DNA from: Burkholderia vietnamiensis LMG 10929 | GTDB lineage: Bacteria; Pseudomonadota; Gammaproteobacteria; Burkholderiales; Burkholderiaceae | Direction of reading: 5' to 3' | DNA: 64,000 bases | Assembly: GCF_000959445.1 (NCBI RefSeq) | Contig: NZ_CP009631.1 | Coordinates: 992,001-1,056,000 of the forward strand | Shown: in pieces, positions 54,501 through 63,957 of the stretch | Position numbering within the stretch: the stretch's first letter is position 1 | Layout: each line of letters opens with the position of its first letter | Notes under the pieces: model-generated | What the model saw: the letters and a program-made list of their open reading frames with translations, nothing else | The model's database searches: none | Told to the model about the DNA's origin: nothing | Position numbers and translations under genes: made by a program

Positions 54501-55152
54501 CGAGCGCTACCGCGCGCTGGTGAACGCGGCGCGCGCGAAGGGCGACGAGGCGCTGACGCGCGCGGTCGCGACGACCTTCTACCGCCTGCTCGCGGTGAAG
54601 GACGAATACGAGGTCGCACGGCTCTATGCGGACGGCGCGTTCCGCGCGGCGCTCGAAGCGCAGTTCGAAGGCGTGCCGGGGCAGGACTATCGCGTGAAGT
54701 TCAATCTCGCGCCGCCGGCGCTCGCGAAGGCCGGCCGCGACGGCAGCGCACCGAACAAGCGCGTGTTCGGCCAGTGGCTGTGGCCGGTGCTCGGCGTGCT
54801 CGCGCGCGTGCGCAGCCTGCGCGGCACGCCGCTCGATCCGTTCGGCCGCACGGCCGAGCGCCGGATGGAGCGCGCGCTCGCCGACGACTACGAGACGACG
54901 CTCACGCGCGCGCTCGCCGCGATGACGGCCGCCAACGCGGCGCAGGTCGCGCAACTGGCCGAACTGCATGCGCGCGTGCGCGGCTTCGGCCACGTGAAGG
55001 TGCGCAACCTCGCGGGCGTGAAGCGGGCGGAGCGTGAGCTCGCGCTGCAGCTCGGCATCGACGCGGCGACGAGCGCGGCCGTGCAGCATGCGCTCGACGA
55101 GATGAAGGGCGCCGGCATGCTGAAGGGGATTCCGGTGGTCGTCGCGAAATAA
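51547..55152 (+). CDS. Indolepyruvate ferredoxin oxidoreductase family protein (fused alpha-beta)
   Basis: This is a 1201-residue fused 2-oxoacid:acceptor oxidoreductase. Order: an N-terminal pyrimidine-binding domain (NTAGFVSGYRGSPLGMVDQ, EELGGTAVLGTQ), a TPP-binding domain (GIGCHFMASWMERD near 460, TYFHSGILAIRQAV, YNDAVAMTGGQPVDG near 535-550), a ferredoxin-like Fe-S segment (CEGCGDCGVQSNC near 644-656 and CNKDYSCVNGFCPS) and a C-terminal gamma-type domain (LVTGVGGTGVVTVGALISMAAHLEGK). It oxidatively decarboxylates arylpyruvates from aromatic amino acids to aryl-acetyl-CoA with ferredoxin. It is monocistronic, with AGGAGACATCCCC before the ATG and a terminator after it. Confidence 0.95.
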   Translation: MTARLPVDGTPALSDYRLTDNLTATRGRIFLTGTQALVRLLLMQRAADTAQGLNTAGFVSGYRGSPLGMVDQQLWKAKKLLDAGGVRFLPAINEELGGTAVLGTQRVEADPERTVDGVYAMWYGKGPGVDRAGDALKHGNAYGSSLHGGVLVVAGDDHGCVSSSMPHQSDFAMMAWHMPIVNPSNIADMLEFGLYGWALSRYSGAWVGFKAISETVESGSTVDLDALQTQWPAPAGFAPPAGGLHNRWPDLPSLTIEARLAAKLDAVRHFARANSIDKWIAPGAHANVGIVTCGKAHLDLMEALRRLDLTVDDLDAAGVRIYKVGLSYPLEMTRIDTFVDGLAEVLVIEEKGPVIEQQIKDYLYNRADGARPRVLGKHDAAGACLLSELGELRPSRILPVFADWLARHKPALDRRERVVDLVAPQILSNEADAVKRTPYFCSGCPHNTSTKVPEGSIAQAGIGCHFMASWMERDTTGLIQMGGEGVDWAAHAMFTNTKHVFQNLGDGTYFHSGILAIRQAVAAKANITYKILYNDAVAMTGGQPVDGSISVPQIARQVEAEGVSRFVVVSDEPQKYDGHHGQFPAGTTFHHRSELDAVQRELRETPGVTVLIYDQTCAAEKRRRRKKGEFPDPDKRLFINDAVCEGCGDCGVQSNCLSVEPLETPLGRKRRIDQSSCNKDYSCVNGFCPSFVTVEGAALKKAAGAAFDEAALAARVDALPVPATHLDAAPYDMLVTGVGGTGVVTVGALISMAAHLEGKSASVLDFMGFAQKGGSVLSFVRIASSDRWLNQVRIDTQQADVLLACDMVVGASAEALQTVRHERTRIVVNTHRIPNASFVQNPDANLHADALLEKMRHAAGAGHLSSCDAQALAAKFLGDSIGANILMLGYAWQLGLVPVSLAAMMRAIELNNVAVPMNKLAFSIGRMAAGDATGLDALWRARHAGLAPMVSTAAASDTLDTPAPLDALIADRETRLSAYGGARYVERYRALVNAARAKGDEALTRAVATTFYRLLAVKDEYEVARLYADGAFRAALEAQFEGVPGQDYRVKFNLAPPALAKAGRDGSAPNKRVFGQWLWPVLGVLARVRSLRGTPLDPFGRTAERRMERALADDYETTLTRALAAMTAANAAQVAQLAELHARVRGFGHVKVRNLAGVKRAERELALQLGIDAATSAAVQHALDEMKGAGMLKGIPVVVAK

Positions 55153-55174
55153 CGCAACCGCCCGCCCGATGCGA

Positions 55175-55202
55175 AAACGGCGACGCGCGAGCGTCGCCGT
55201 TT
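55175..55202. terminator. Bidirectional hairpin terminator between convergent genes
   Basis: AAACGGCGACGC and GCGTCGCCGTTT form a perfect 12-bp stem around a GCGA tetraloop, with A-rich and T-rich ends on the two sides. It lies between the indolepyruvate oxidoreductase stop and the antiporter stop. Confidence 0.85.
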
Positions 55203-55242
55203 CTTCATGCGGTGGCCGTGCGCGGCGGCGTGCATCGACGCA

Positions 55243-56910
55243 TCAGACGAGGCCCTTCTTGCGCGTCGACAGCGCCGTCTCCGACAGATCGATCTCGCGG
55301 ATCAGCTTCGTCAGCGTTTCGTCCGAGATGCGGCTTTCGCTGCGCAGCCGATACAGCACCGTGCGCTCCGCGCGCACCGCGGCGATCCGCATCTGCAGCT
55401 CCATCGTTTCGCTCTGATGCGCCTGCGCGCGCGGCGTCGGGCCGTCGTCGGCGAGCGAGGCGAGGCGGCGGCGGTACAGGTCCATCACGCGCGCCGAGAT
55501 GTCCGCGCAGCGCGCGGCGCCCGATTCGTCGAGCGCGGCCGCGATCGCGTCGTGCGACGCGTCGATCGCGCGGATCGCGGCCTGCGCGGCGGCCGCGCGC
55601 GCGGCGCGCTCCTCGGCGGCGAGCGGGTTGCGCGCCGTGCGCATGCCGCGCAGCAGCAGCGGCAAGCCGATCATTGCGACGATCAGCGAGCCGAGGATCA
55701 CCGCCGACGCGATGAAGATCGCGGCGTCGCGCCCCGGCAGCGGCGCGCCGTTCGACAGCGCGACCGGAATCGACAGCACGCCGGCGAGCGTGACCGCGCC
55801 GCGCACGCCGCCGACCGTCATCACCGCGATCGTGCGCACGCCGGCCATCGTGCCGGGCAGCCCCTGACGCGCGGCGCGGCGGCTCGCGATCCAGCGCAGC
55901 AGCCACACCCACAGGAAGCGGATCGCATACAGCGCGACCATCATCGCGCAGACGTTGAAGATCATCCGGCCGACGAGCGCGTCGCTCGTGTGGTGCGCGT
56001 CGACCAGCGCGCTGCCGATGATGTGCGGCAGCTGCAGCCCGAGCATGATGAACACCATGCCGTTGAACACGAACTCGATCATCGCCCACGTGCTCTCCGC
56101 GCGCACGCGCGACGCGACGGTGCTTTTGCGCGAGAAGCTCGTGTAATTCATCATCATCCCGGCCGACACGGCCGCGAGCACGCCCGACAGCTCGAGATGC
56201 TCGGCGAACAGGTAGGCGGCGAACGGCACCAGCAGCGTCATCACGATGCCGGGGGCCGGATCGCCTTCCTGCTCGGCGTTGAGAAAGCGCGTCGACAGCG
56301 CGCTGAACAGCCACGCGACGCCCGCGCCGGTGGCGAGCCCGCCGGCCGCGACGATCACGAACGTGATCGACGCGTCGCGCAGCGAGAACATGCCGGTGAG
56401 CGCGGCGGCGATCGCGAACTTCAGCGCGACGAGGCCCGACGCGTCGTTCATCAGCGCCTCGCCTTCGAGGATGTGCATCAGCTGCGGCGGGATGCGGCCC
56501 TTGCCGGCGATGCCGGACAGCGCCACCGCATCGGTCGGCGACAGCACGGCCGCGAGCGCGAACGCGATCGGCAGCGGCAACTCGGGTATCAGCCAGTGCG
56601 CGAAATACCCGACGGCGAGTACCGTCATGAACACGAGCCCGAACGCGAGCATCAGGATCGCGCGGCGCTGCATGTACAGTTCGCGCTTCGGGATCCGCCA
56701 GCCGTCGGCGAACAGCAGCGGCGGAATGAACAGCAGCATGAAGATCTCGGGATCGAACGTGACGTGCAGGTTCAGCCTGGGCCACGCGAGCATCGCGCCG
56801 AACGCGATCTGCATCAGCGGCAGCGGCAGCCGCAACGGCAGCACACGCGTGAGCGCGCCCGACAGCGCGACCGTGAGCAGCAGAATGAGGACGGTGAAGA
56901 CGATTTCCAT
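55243..56910 (-). CDS. Na+/H+ antiporter, CPA1 family (NhaP/YjcE-like)
   Basis: This 555-residue protein has about 12 helices up to residue 410. CPA1 markers are PPLLFADGWRIPKRELYMQRR, AAVLSPTDAVALSGIAGKGRIP with the transport Asp, EGEALMNDASGLVALKFA with the ND pair, and VRTIAVMTVGGVRGAVTLAGVLSIP. A 130-residue cytoplasmic tail with charged helices follows (AEERAARAAAAQAAIRAIDA...). It extrudes Na+ in exchange for protons. It is monocistronic, its start being well upstream-separated from the EAL region. Confidence 0.93.
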   Translation of the reverse strand: MEIVFTVLILLLTVALSGALTRVLPLRLPLPLMQIAFGAMLAWPRLNLHVTFDPEIFMLLFIPPLLFADGWRIPKRELYMQRRAILMLAFGLVFMTVLAVGYFAHWLIPELPLPIAFALAAVLSPTDAVALSGIAGKGRIPPQLMHILEGEALMNDASGLVALKFAIAAALTGMFSLRDASITFVIVAAGGLATGAGVAWLFSALSTRFLNAEQEGDPAPGIVMTLLVPFAAYLFAEHLELSGVLAAVSAGMMMNYTSFSRKSTVASRVRAESTWAMIEFVFNGMVFIMLGLQLPHIIGSALVDAHHTSDALVGRMIFNVCAMMVALYAIRFLWVWLLRWIASRRAARQGLPGTMAGVRTIAVMTVGGVRGAVTLAGVLSIPVALSNGAPLPGRDAAIFIASAVILGSLIVAMIGLPLLLRGMRTARNPLAAEERAARAAAAQAAIRAIDASHDAIAAALDESGAARCADISARVMDLYRRRLASLADDGPTPRAQAHQSETMELQMRIAAVRAERTVLYRLRSESRISDETLTKLIREIDLSETALSTRKKGLV

Positions 56911-57137
56911 CGATACGGCACGAGGAGAATGGAACGACCGTACGCAGTGTAGCGTGACGACGTGCGCGCTGCGCTCGAGTGCGCCGGTGCGCGCGCACGC
57001 AAACGGTGCAGCGCGGCTGCGCCAGGCTGGTGCGGCGGGCGCGCAGGCGCGTGCGGCATATGTGTTCAGCGCTTGCACGGAGCTTGCTTGATGCTTGCGT
57101 ACCGTCCGGCAACGACCGGAGCACCGAGGAATTCACC

Positions 57138-57203
57138 ATGACATTGCGCGCGCCGCCCCGTTCACCCGCCACGTTCGGCCGCATCGGCAGGAGGCAGCCA
57201 TGA
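57138..57203 (+). CDS. 21-aa leader peptide coupled to the EAL gene (candidate)
   Basis: The ORF reads MTLRAPPRSPATFGRIGRRQP and stops in the ATGA that also starts the EAL protein. It has its own well-spaced ribosome site (CGAGGAATTCACC before the ATG). The EAL gene's own AGGAGG lies inside the last codons of this ORF, so ribosomes finishing the leader would expose or reload that site. The peptide is very basic (five Arg). It could be a coupling or attenuating leader, or a chance ORF. Confidence 0.5.
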   Translation: MTLRAPPRSPATFGRIGRRQP

Positions 57204-58486
57204 CCATCGTGCAGCAGGAGCGTCCGGCTGCCGCGTCGCCGTATCGTTTCGAGCGGGAGATGAGCTCCGGCTTCGAACGGCTGGCGACCCAGCACCACGA
57301 GCTGACGCTCACGACCGTGTTTCAGCCGATCTTCAGCCTGTCGCACCAGCGCGCGGTGGGCTACGAGGCGCTGCTGCGCGCGCACGATCCGCTCGACCGC
57401 GCGGTGTCGCCGCTCGACGTGTTCGGCGAGGCCGCGCGCCAAGGCGAATTGCTGCAGCTCGACCGGCTCGCGCAGGCGCTGCATCTCGAGAATTTCGCGC
57501 TGCTCGGCGCGGAGCGCGAATGGCTGTTTCTCAACGTGCATCCGGGCGTGCTGACCGACCCGTTCCAGGCCGCCGCGCTGCTCGCGAACCTGAAGCGGCT
57601 CGGCATGCCGCCGCGCCGCGTCGTGCTCGAAGTGCTCGAACAGCGCGCGGAAGACGTCGAGCGGCTCGCCGACGCCGTGCGCGAGTTTCGCGCGCAGGGC
57701 TTCCTGATCGCGCTCGACGATTTCGGCGCCGGCCACTCGAACATCGAGCGGATCTGGCAACTGAACCCGGACATCGTGAAGCTCGACCGCATCATGCTGT
57801 CGCACGCCGCGCATCGCACGGGGCTCACCGCGATCCTGCACGGGCTCGTCACGCTGTTGCACGAGGCCGGCAAGCTGGTGCTCGTCGAGGGGATCGAGAC
57901 CGAGCACGACGCGCAGATCGCGCTGTCGTGCGAGGCCGATTTCGTGCAGGGCTATTACTTCGGCCGCCCGGCGCCCGGCTTGCCCGACAGCGCGGCGGCG
58001 ACCGGCTGCATCGGCGAGCTGACCGAGCGCTTCCGGCAGCAATCGGAAGCGCGCGAGCGGCGCGATGCGCAGCGGCTCGCGCCGTACCTGCGCGCGTTCG
58101 AACGCGCGGCCGAACGGCTCGCGGCCGGCGAAGCGCTCGACGAGGTGTGCTGGAACTTTCTCGCGCTCGACGACGCCGCGCGCTGCTTCCTGCTCGACGC
58201 GCGCGGCCGTCAGTCCGGCCGCAACGTCGTGCTGCGCGCGGACCGCGCGCTCGCCGAGGCGCGGTTCTCGCCGCTGGCCGATGCGCAGGGCGCGAACTGG
58301 TTGCGCCGGCCGTATTTCCGCACCGCGATCGCCGAGCCGGGGCGCGTGCAGCTGACGCGCCCGTATCTGTCGATCAGCGAGGCGCAGCCGTGCGTGACCT
58401 TGTCGGTGGCCGTGCGCATCGGCGATGCGCTGCACGTGCTGTGCGGCGATATCGACTGGCGCGACGACACGGCCGACGGCGCGTAG
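57200..58486 (+). CDS. EAL-domain cyclic-di-GMP phosphodiesterase with C-terminal sensor domain
   Basis: This 428-residue soluble protein. The EAL domain at about 33-260 has Glu56 (YEALLR), Asn112, Glu144, Asp173-Asp174 (DDFGAGHSN), Lys194, Glu230/Glu233 and Gln250, all the metal and catalytic positions, so it should be active. Residues about 290-420 form an alpha/beta sensor-like domain (LDEVCWNFLALDDAARCFLLDARGRQSGRNVV ... LTRPYLSISEAQPCVTLSVAV) resembling PDC/Cache folds but without membrane helices. GCAGGAGGCAGCC is an excellent ribosome site and fixes the start at 57200. Confidence 0.93.
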   Translation: MTIVQQERPAAASPYRFEREMSSGFERLATQHHELTLTTVFQPIFSLSHQRAVGYEALLRAHDPLDRAVSPLDVFGEAARQGELLQLDRLAQALHLENFALLGAEREWLFLNVHPGVLTDPFQAAALLANLKRLGMPPRRVVLEVLEQRAEDVERLADAVREFRAQGFLIALDDFGAGHSNIERIWQLNPDIVKLDRIMLSHAAHRTGLTAILHGLVTLLHEAGKLVLVEGIETEHDAQIALSCEADFVQGYYFGRPAPGLPDSAAATGCIGELTERFRQQSEARERRDAQRLAPYLRAFERAAERLAAGEALDEVCWNFLALDDAARCFLLDARGRQSGRNVVLRADRALAEARFSPLADAQGANWLRRPYFRTAIAEPGRVQLTRPYLSISEAQPCVTLSVAVRIGDALHVLCGDIDWRDDTADGA

Positions 58487-58646
58487 GGCCGGCCCCGCGA
58501 ACGAATCTTTCCAAACAGGGGAGCAAGCCCGTTTTTCGCATGAACGGGCCGTAGCGCACCGACGGGCGGCGCGCGCCGGATGCTGGCGCGCGTCGCGCCG
58601 CTCGGCTAGGATGCGCGAATTGTCCAGACGATTCGCGAGCCTGCCG

Positions 58647-59372
58647 ATGAACCGAACTGCCGCTTCCTCCGTCCTTCTCGAAGTCATCGCGACGACCGTC
58701 GGCGACGCGCGGGCCGCCGCGCGCGCGGGCGCCGACCGCCTCGAGCTCGTGACCGCGATCAGCGAAGGCGGGCTCACGCCGAGCGTCGGCCTGATCGAGG
58801 CCGTCGTCGCCGCGGTGCCGATTCCGGTCAACGTGATCGTGCGCCCGCACAGCCGCTCGTTCGTCTACGACGCCGACGACCTGCGCGTGATCGAGCGCGA
58901 CGTGCGCGCGGCCGTCGCGGCCGGCGCGCACGGCGTCGTGTTCGGCGCGCTCGATGCGCACGGCGACGTCGATGTCGACGCGCTCGCGCGGATCGCGGCC
59001 GCCGCCGACGGGCGCGCGCTCACGTTCCACCGCGCCTTCGACGTCGCCCGCGATCTGAACGCCGCGTTCGACGCGCTGCTGCGCGTGCCGGCCGTCACGT
59101 CGGTGCTGACCTCGGGCGGCCATCCGTCGGTGCTCGACGCGGTCGCGACGATCACGCGGCTGGTGCGGCAGGCGGCCGGCACGACGTGCACGGTGCTGGC
59201 CGGCTCGGGGCTGACGGTCGATGCGGTCGGCGATTTCGTGCGCGCCACCGGCGTGCGGGCGGTGCATTTCGGCTCGGGCGTGCGGCCGCGCGGCGAAGTG
59301 CTCGCGCCCGTCGACGCGGAGCAGGTCGCGCGCGTGCGCGCCGCGCTCGACGGCGCGGCGGCGCACGTGTGA
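58647..59372 (+). CDS. cutC: CutC family protein
   Basis: This 241-residue TIM-barrel protein has CutC segments LLEVIATTVGDARAAARAGADRLELVTAISEGGLTPS, VNVIVRPHSRSFVYD, GAHGVVFGALDAHGDVD, LTFHRAFDVARD, VLTSGGHPS and VRAVHFGSGVRP. The family was tied to copper homeostasis, though its biochemical role is debated. An in-frame ATG at 58611 would add 12 residues. The EAL gene ends 160 bp upstream, so sharing a transcript is uncertain. Confidence 0.92.
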   Translation: MNRTAASSVLLEVIATTVGDARAAARAGADRLELVTAISEGGLTPSVGLIEAVVAAVPIPVNVIVRPHSRSFVYDADDLRVIERDVRAAVAAGAHGVVFGALDAHGDVDVDALARIAAAADGRALTFHRAFDVARDLNAAFDALLRVPAVTSVLTSGGHPSVLDAVATITRLVRQAAGTTCTVLAGSGLTVDAVGDFVRATGVRAVHFGSGVRPRGEVLAPVDAEQVARVRAALDGAAAHV

Positions 59373-59446
59373 GGCGGGCGCCGGCGTCGCGCGCCGGCGT
59401 TGCGGAGAGAAAAAGCCGGCGGATGTCCCGGCTCGGAACGCTGACG

Positions 59447-59476
59447 AACCCCATGTTTTTCGGAGCATGGGGTTTT
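59447..59476 (+). terminator. Probable Rho-independent terminator after cutC
   Basis: AACCCCATG and CATGGGGTT form a 9-bp stem with a 10-base loop, followed by TTTT. It lies between the cutC stop and the convergent bioB stop. Confidence 0.7.
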
Positions 59477-59622
59477 GTCGTTTACGCGGCGGCGTCGTTG
59501 GCGCGCTTCGTTCAGGCAAGCCCGCGAGATCGCCGAACAGCCGCTGCCCCGGCGCGTGGGAGCGCCGGAAGCCGCGCAGATCCGCCCGCCGCTTCGTGCG
59601 CGGCGGGCGAGCGCGCTGACGC

Positions 59623-60642
59623 TTACGCGTCGGCGGACATCGCGTCCGCGTCGCTCGCGCGCATGCCGAGCCGCTCGAACAGCGCGCGATCCTTCTGCGA
59701 TTGCGGGTTGCTCGTCGTCAGCAGCTGGTCGCCGTAGAACATCGAGTTCGCGCCCGCGAGGAAGCACAGTGCCTGCAGCCCGTCGTCGAGCTGCTCGCGG
59801 CCGGCCGACAGGCGCACGACGGCCTTCGGCATCGTGATGCGCGCGACCGCGATCGTGCGCACGAACTCGAACGGATCGAGCGGCGCGGTGCCTTCGAGCG
59901 GCGTGCCTTCGATCGCGACGAGGTTGTTGATCGGCACCGAATCCGGATACGGATTCAGGTTCGCGAGCTGCGAAATCAGCCCCGCGCGCTCGCGGCGCGA
60001 CTCGCCCATCCCGATGATGCCGCCGCAGCACACGTTGATGCCCGCGTCGCGCACGCGGTCGAGCGTGTCGAGACGGTCCTGGTACGTGCGCGTCGAGATC
60101 ACCTGGCCGTAGAACTCCGGCGACGTGTCGAGGTTGTGGTTGTAGTAGTCGAGGCCCGCGTGCGCGAGCTGCTGCGCCTGCTCGTCCTCGAGCATGCCGA
60201 GCGTCATGCAGGTTTCGAGGCCGAGCTCCTTCACGCCGCGCACCATCTCGGTCAGCGCCGGCATGTGGCGTTCTTTCGGATTGCGCCATGCGGCGCCCAT
60301 GCAGAAGCGGCTCGCGCCGCTCGCCTTCGCCGCGCGCGCGGCCTCGAGCACCGCATCGACGTCCATCAGCTTCTCGGCCTTCAGCCCCGTGTCGTGGTGC
60401 GACGACTGCGAGCAATAGCCGCAATCCTCCTCGCAGCCGCCCGTCTTGATCGACAGCAGCGTCGACAGCTGCACCGCGTTCGCATCGAAATGCTCGCGAT
60501 GCACCTGCTGCGCGCGGAACATCAGGTCGTTGAACGGCAGCTCGAACAGCGCGACGACGTCGGCGACGCGCCAGCGCTGCGGCGTCGGTGCCGCGACGGG
60601 GATCGCGTCGGGTTGCACGGCGGCGGTCTGGGCTTGGGTCAT
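59623..60642 (-). CDS. bioB: Biotin synthase
   Basis: This 339-residue radical-SAM enzyme has the cluster motif CEEDCGYC (Cys70, Cys74, Cys77), followed by [29 protein letters not shown], and [33 protein letters not shown] with second-cluster ligands. It inserts sulfur into dethiobiotin. The start at 60642 ([10 protein letters not shown]) gives a normal length. Upstream in-frame residues add nothing family-like. It is the last gene of the bioAFDB operon, 44 bp after bioD. Confidence 0.97.
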   Translation of the reverse strand: MTQAQTAAVQPDAIPVAAPTPQRWRVADVVALFELPFNDLMFRAQQVHREHFDANAVQLSTLLSIKTGGCEEDCGYCSQSSHHDTGLKAEKLMDVDAVLEAARAAKASGASRFCMGAAWRNPKERHMPALTEMVRGVKELGLETCMTLGMLEDEQAQQLAHAGLDYYNHNLDTSPEFYGQVISTRTYQDRLDTLDRVRDAGINVCCGGIIGMGESRRERAGLISQLANLNPYPDSVPINNLVAIEGTPLEGTAPLDPFEFVRTIAVARITMPKAVVRLSAGREQLDDGLQALCFLAGANSMFYGDQLLTTSNPQSQKDRALFERLGMRASDADAMSADA

Positions 60643-60686
60643 GGTGGTTTTCCTGTGCTGGATGCGGGAACGTGGGGATGGGGGCG

Positions 60687-61406
60687 TCAATGCTGCGCGC
60701 GGCGCAGCGTGTCGACGAGCGCGGCGATGTCGAGCATCGCCGCGGCGGATTCGGGGGCGGCGGGCCGCAGGTGCGCCACGCGGCCGAGCAGCGGCGCGCG
60801 ATGCTCGCGCGCGAGCCAGTCGCGAATCGTCGCGACGTTTTCGTCGGCGTACGACATCGCCGGATCGACGTGGTTCGCGACCCAGCCGGCGAGCGTGAGG
60901 CCGCGCTGGCGGATCGCGTCGGCCGTCAGCAGCGCATGGCTGATGCAGCCGAGCCGGATGCCGACGACGAGCACGACCGGCAAGCCGAGCGCGACCGCGA
61001 GATCGGCCGTGTCCTGCGTGTCGTTGAGCGGCACGCGAAAGCCGCCGACGCCTTCGACGACGACGACGTCCGCGCGCGTCAGCGCTTCGCGATGGCTCGC
61101 GACGATCGTGTCGATGTCGAGCGTCACGCCTTCGTGCGCGGCGACGATGTGCGGCGCGGCCGGCGCCTTCAGCAGGAACGGCGTGCGCAGCTCGGGCGGC
61201 AGCGCGACGTTCGCGGCGGCGTCGAGCTGGTCGGCGTCCTCATTGCGCCAGATGCCGTCGCGCTCGTACGCGCCGGCGGCGACCGGCTTCAGCGCGGCCG
61301 CGCGCAGTCCGTGCCGCGCGAAGCCGTGCAGCATCGCGGCCGATACGAAGGTCTTGCCGATCTCGGTGTCGGTGCCGGTGACGAAAACGGACAGTGCGGT
61401 GCTCAT
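60687..61406 (-). CDS. bioD: ATP-dependent dethiobiotin synthetase
   Basis: This 239-residue protein has the P-loop GTDTEIGKT at 11-19, the substrate-binding [25 protein letters not shown] and [27 protein letters not shown]. It closes the ureido ring of dethiobiotin with CO2 and ATP. Its ATG overlaps the bioF stop by 4 bp. Confidence 0.96.
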   Translation of the reverse strand: MSTALSVFVTGTDTEIGKTFVSAAMLHGFARHGLRAAALKPVAAGAYERDGIWRNEDADQLDAAANVALPPELRTPFLLKAPAAPHIVAAHEGVTLDIDTIVASHREALTRADVVVVEGVGGFRVPLNDTQDTADLAVALGLPVVLVVGIRLGCISHALLTADAIRQRGLTLAGWVANHVDPAMSYADENVATIRDWLAREHRAPLLGRVAHLRPAAPESAAAMLDIAALVDTLRRAQH

Positions 61407-62614
61407 GCGCTCGCCTCGCTGGCTGCGATCAGCGCGGCTTCGAGCCGCGCGAGATCGTCGAACGAATGGGCGGCCGACAGCGAGATGCGCAGCCGCGACG
61501 TGCCGGCCGGCACCGTCGGCGGGCGGATCGCCGGCACCCACAGCCCGCGGGCGTCGAGCGCGCGCATCGCCGCGAGCGTCGCGTCGTTGCTGCCGATCAC
61601 GAGCGGCTGCACGGCCGTGTGCGAATCGACCGGCTGCCAGCGCGTCGCGCGCAGCAGCGCGCGCGTGCGTTCGATCAGCGCGGCGAGATGCGCGCGGCGC
61701 GCGTCGCCTTCGTCGCCGCCGATCACCTTCAGGCTCGCCGACACCGCGTGCGCGACCGCCGGCGGCGCGGCCGTCGTGAAGATGTAGCTGCGCGCGCGCT
61801 GGATCATCCATTCGATCGCGGTCTCGTGCGCGACGACGAACGCGCCGGCGACGCCGGCGGCCTTGCCGAGCGTGCCGACGTAGACGAGGTTCGGCGAGCG
61901 CAGCGCGGCGGCCGCGAGCGCGCCGCGGCCTTGCGGGCCGAGCACGCCGAAGCCGTGCGCGTCGTCGACGACGAGCCATGCGCCGTGGCGTTCGGCCAGC
62001 GCGACGAGTTCGGCGAGCGGCGCGAGGTCGCCGTCCATGCTGAACACGGTGTCGCTGACGATCAGCTTCGTCGGCGCATCGGACGCATCGAGCAGCGCGC
62101 CGAGCGCGTGCATGTCGGCGTGCGGATAGATCTGCACGTTCGCGCGCGACAGCCGGATGCCGTCGATCAGCGACGCGTGGTTCAGCGCGTCGGAGAAGAT
62201 CGTCGCCTGCTTGCCGGTGAGCGCGGTCATCGCGGCGAGGTTGGCCATGTAGCCGGTGCTGAAGTACAGCGCGCGCGGCGCGTCGGAGAAGCCGCCCGCG
62301 AAGCCGGCGAGTTCGTCCTCGAGGCGCGCGTGCGCGCGCGAATGGCCGCCGAGCAGATGCGAGCCGCCGCTGCCCGACCCGTAACGCTGCGCGCCTTCGG
62401 CGAACGCGGCGACGAGCGCCGGATGGGCGGCGAGGCCGAGGTAATCGTTGCTCGCGAAGCCGACGATGTCGCGGCCGTCGACGCGCATGTGCGCGTCGCA
62501 GGCGGTGTCGGCGGTGCGGCGCACGCGGCGCAGGCCCTGTGCGTCGAGCTCGGCGAGGCCGCGCTGCAGCGTGTCGAGCAGCGGCGTGGCGATGGGTGGC
62601 GCGCCCGGCTTCAT
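61403..62614 (-). CDS. bioF: 8-amino-7-oxononanoate synthase
   Basis: This 403-residue alpha-oxoamine synthase has [25 protein letters not shown] near residues 79-103, the PLP aspartate in DDAHGFG (217-223), the Schiff-base Lys251 in [11 protein letters not shown] and [10 protein letters not shown]. It condenses pimeloyl-CoA or -ACP with alanine. Its start overlaps the bioA stop by 4 bp and its stop overlaps the bioD start by 4 bp. Confidence 0.96.
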   Translation of the reverse strand: MKPGAPPIATPLLDTLQRGLAELDAQGLRRVRRTADTACDAHMRVDGRDIVGFASNDYLGLAAHPALVAAFAEGAQRYGSGSGGSHLLGGHSRAHARLEDELAGFAGGFSDAPRALYFSTGYMANLAAMTALTGKQATIFSDALNHASLIDGIRLSRANVQIYPHADMHALGALLDASDAPTKLIVSDTVFSMDGDLAPLAELVALAERHGAWLVVDDAHGFGVLGPQGRGALAAAALRSPNLVYVGTLGKAAGVAGAFVVAHETAIEWMIQRARSYIFTTAAPPAVAHAVSASLKVIGGDEGDARRAHLAALIERTRALLRATRWQPVDSHTAVQPLVIGSNDATLAAMRALDARGLWVPAIRPPTVPAGTSRLRISLSAAHSFDDLARLEAALIAASEASA

Positions 62615-63957
62615 CGTGCGGCCTCCGCGAGCGTGGCGTCGAGCGTGTCGCGCGTGCGTTGCGCGAGCCACGCGATGTCGTCGTCGGTCATCACGTACGG
62701 CGGCATCAGGTACACGGTCGTGCCGATCGGGCGCAGCAGCAGTTCGCGCTCGAGCGCGCGCTCGAAGAAGCGGCGCGAGAAGCCGCGCGCCGCGTCGCCG
62801 TCGAGCGCGACGTCGAACGCGAACAGCGTGCCACGCTCGCGCAGGTGGCGCACCTGCGGATGCGCGTCGAGCGGCGCGAGCGCGGCGCGCAGCGCGGCCG
62901 ACTTGCGCGCGTTGGCGGCGAGCACGTCGTCGCGCGCGAACAGCTCGAGCGTGGCGACCGCCGCGCGGCACGCGAGCGGGTTGCCGGTGTACGAATGCGA
63001 ATGCAGGAAGCCGCGCGTCGTGTCGTCGTCGTAGAACGCCGCGTACACGTCGTCGCGCGTGAGCACCAGCGACAACGGCAGATAGCCGCCGCTGATCCCT
63101 TTCGACAGGCACAGGAAATCGGGCCATACGCCGGCCTGCTCGCACGCGAAGAAGGTGCCGGTGCGGCCGCAGCCGACCGCGATCTCGTCGGCGATCAGAT
63201 GCACGCCGAACTCGTCGCACAGCGCGCGCAGCCCGCGCACGTACGACGGATCGTGCATCGCCATGCCGGCCGCGCACTGCACGAGCGGCTCGACGAGCAG
63301 CGCGGCGATCTGCCCGGCGCGTTCGGCGAACAGGCGGCGTACGTCGCCGAGCGCGCGCTGCGCGACGTCGGCGGCCGTCTCGCCCGGCTGCGCGCCGCGC
63401 GCATCGGGCGAGGCGACCACGTGCGCGTTGCGGATCAGCGGGTCGTACGCATCCTTGAACAGCGCGACGTCGGTCACGCCGAGCGCGCCGATCGTCTCGC
63501 CGTGATAGCTGTTGGCGACGCACACGAATTCGCGCTTGTCCCCCTGGCCGCGATTGCGCCACGCGTGGAAGCTCATCTTCAGCGCGATCTCGACGGCCGA
63601 TGCGCCGTCCGACGCGAAGAACGCGTGGCCGAGCGTGCGCGCGGTGAGCGCATGCAGCCGCTCGGCGAGTTCGATCGCCGGCTCGTGCGTGCAGCCGGCG
63701 AGCATCGCGTGCTCGAGCGTGTCGAGCTGGTCCTTCAGCGCGGCGTTGATGTGCGGATTCGCATGGCCGAACAGGTTCACCCACCACGAGCTGATCGCGT
63801 CGAAGTAGCGGCGGCCGTCGCGGTCGTACAGCCATACGCCGGCGCCGCGCGCGACGGGGACGAGCGGCAGGCGCTCGTGGTGTTTCATCTGGGTGCAGGG
63901 GTGCCAGACCGCGCGCAGGCTGCGCGCGACCCAGTCGTCGGTGGCTGGCGTACTCAA
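62611..63957 (-). CDS. bioA: Adenosylmethionine-8-amino-7-oxononanoate aminotransferase
   Basis: From a TTG at 63957 the product is 448 residues: a class III aminotransferase starting [93 protein letters not shown] and [19 protein letters not shown] (PLP Lys near 287) are BioA signatures. A GGAG five bases upstream supports the TTG. An alternative TTG at 63975 adds six residues, and the frame stays open to the window edge, so a distal start cannot be excluded. It is the first gene of the bioAFDB operon. Confidence 0.95.
   Translation of the reverse strand: MSTPATDDWVARSLRAVWHPCTQMKHHERLPLVPVARGAGVWLYDRDGRRYFDAISSWWVNLFGHANPHINAALKDQLDTLEHAMLAGCTHEPAIELAERLHALTARTLGHAFFASDGASAVEIALKMSFHAWRNRGQGDKREFVCVANSYHGETIGALGVTDVALFKDAYDPLIRNAHVVASPDARGAQPGETAADVAQRALGDVRRLFAERAGQIAALLVEPLVQCAAGMAMHDPSYVRGLRALCDEFGVHLIADEIAVGCGRTGTFFACEQAGVWPDFLCLSKGISGGYLPLSLVLTRDDVYAAFYDDDTTRGFLHSHSYTGNPLACRAAVATLELFARDDVLAANARKSAALRAALAPLDAHPQVRHLRERGTLFAFDVALDGDAARGFSRRFFERALERELLLRPIGTTVYLMPPYVMTDDDIAWLAQRTRDTLDATLAEAAR

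Noticed and set aside
51583..55089. 1168-residue frame antisense to the indolepyruvate oxidoreductase gene
   Set aside because: Pure shadow of a complete, well-recognised gene.
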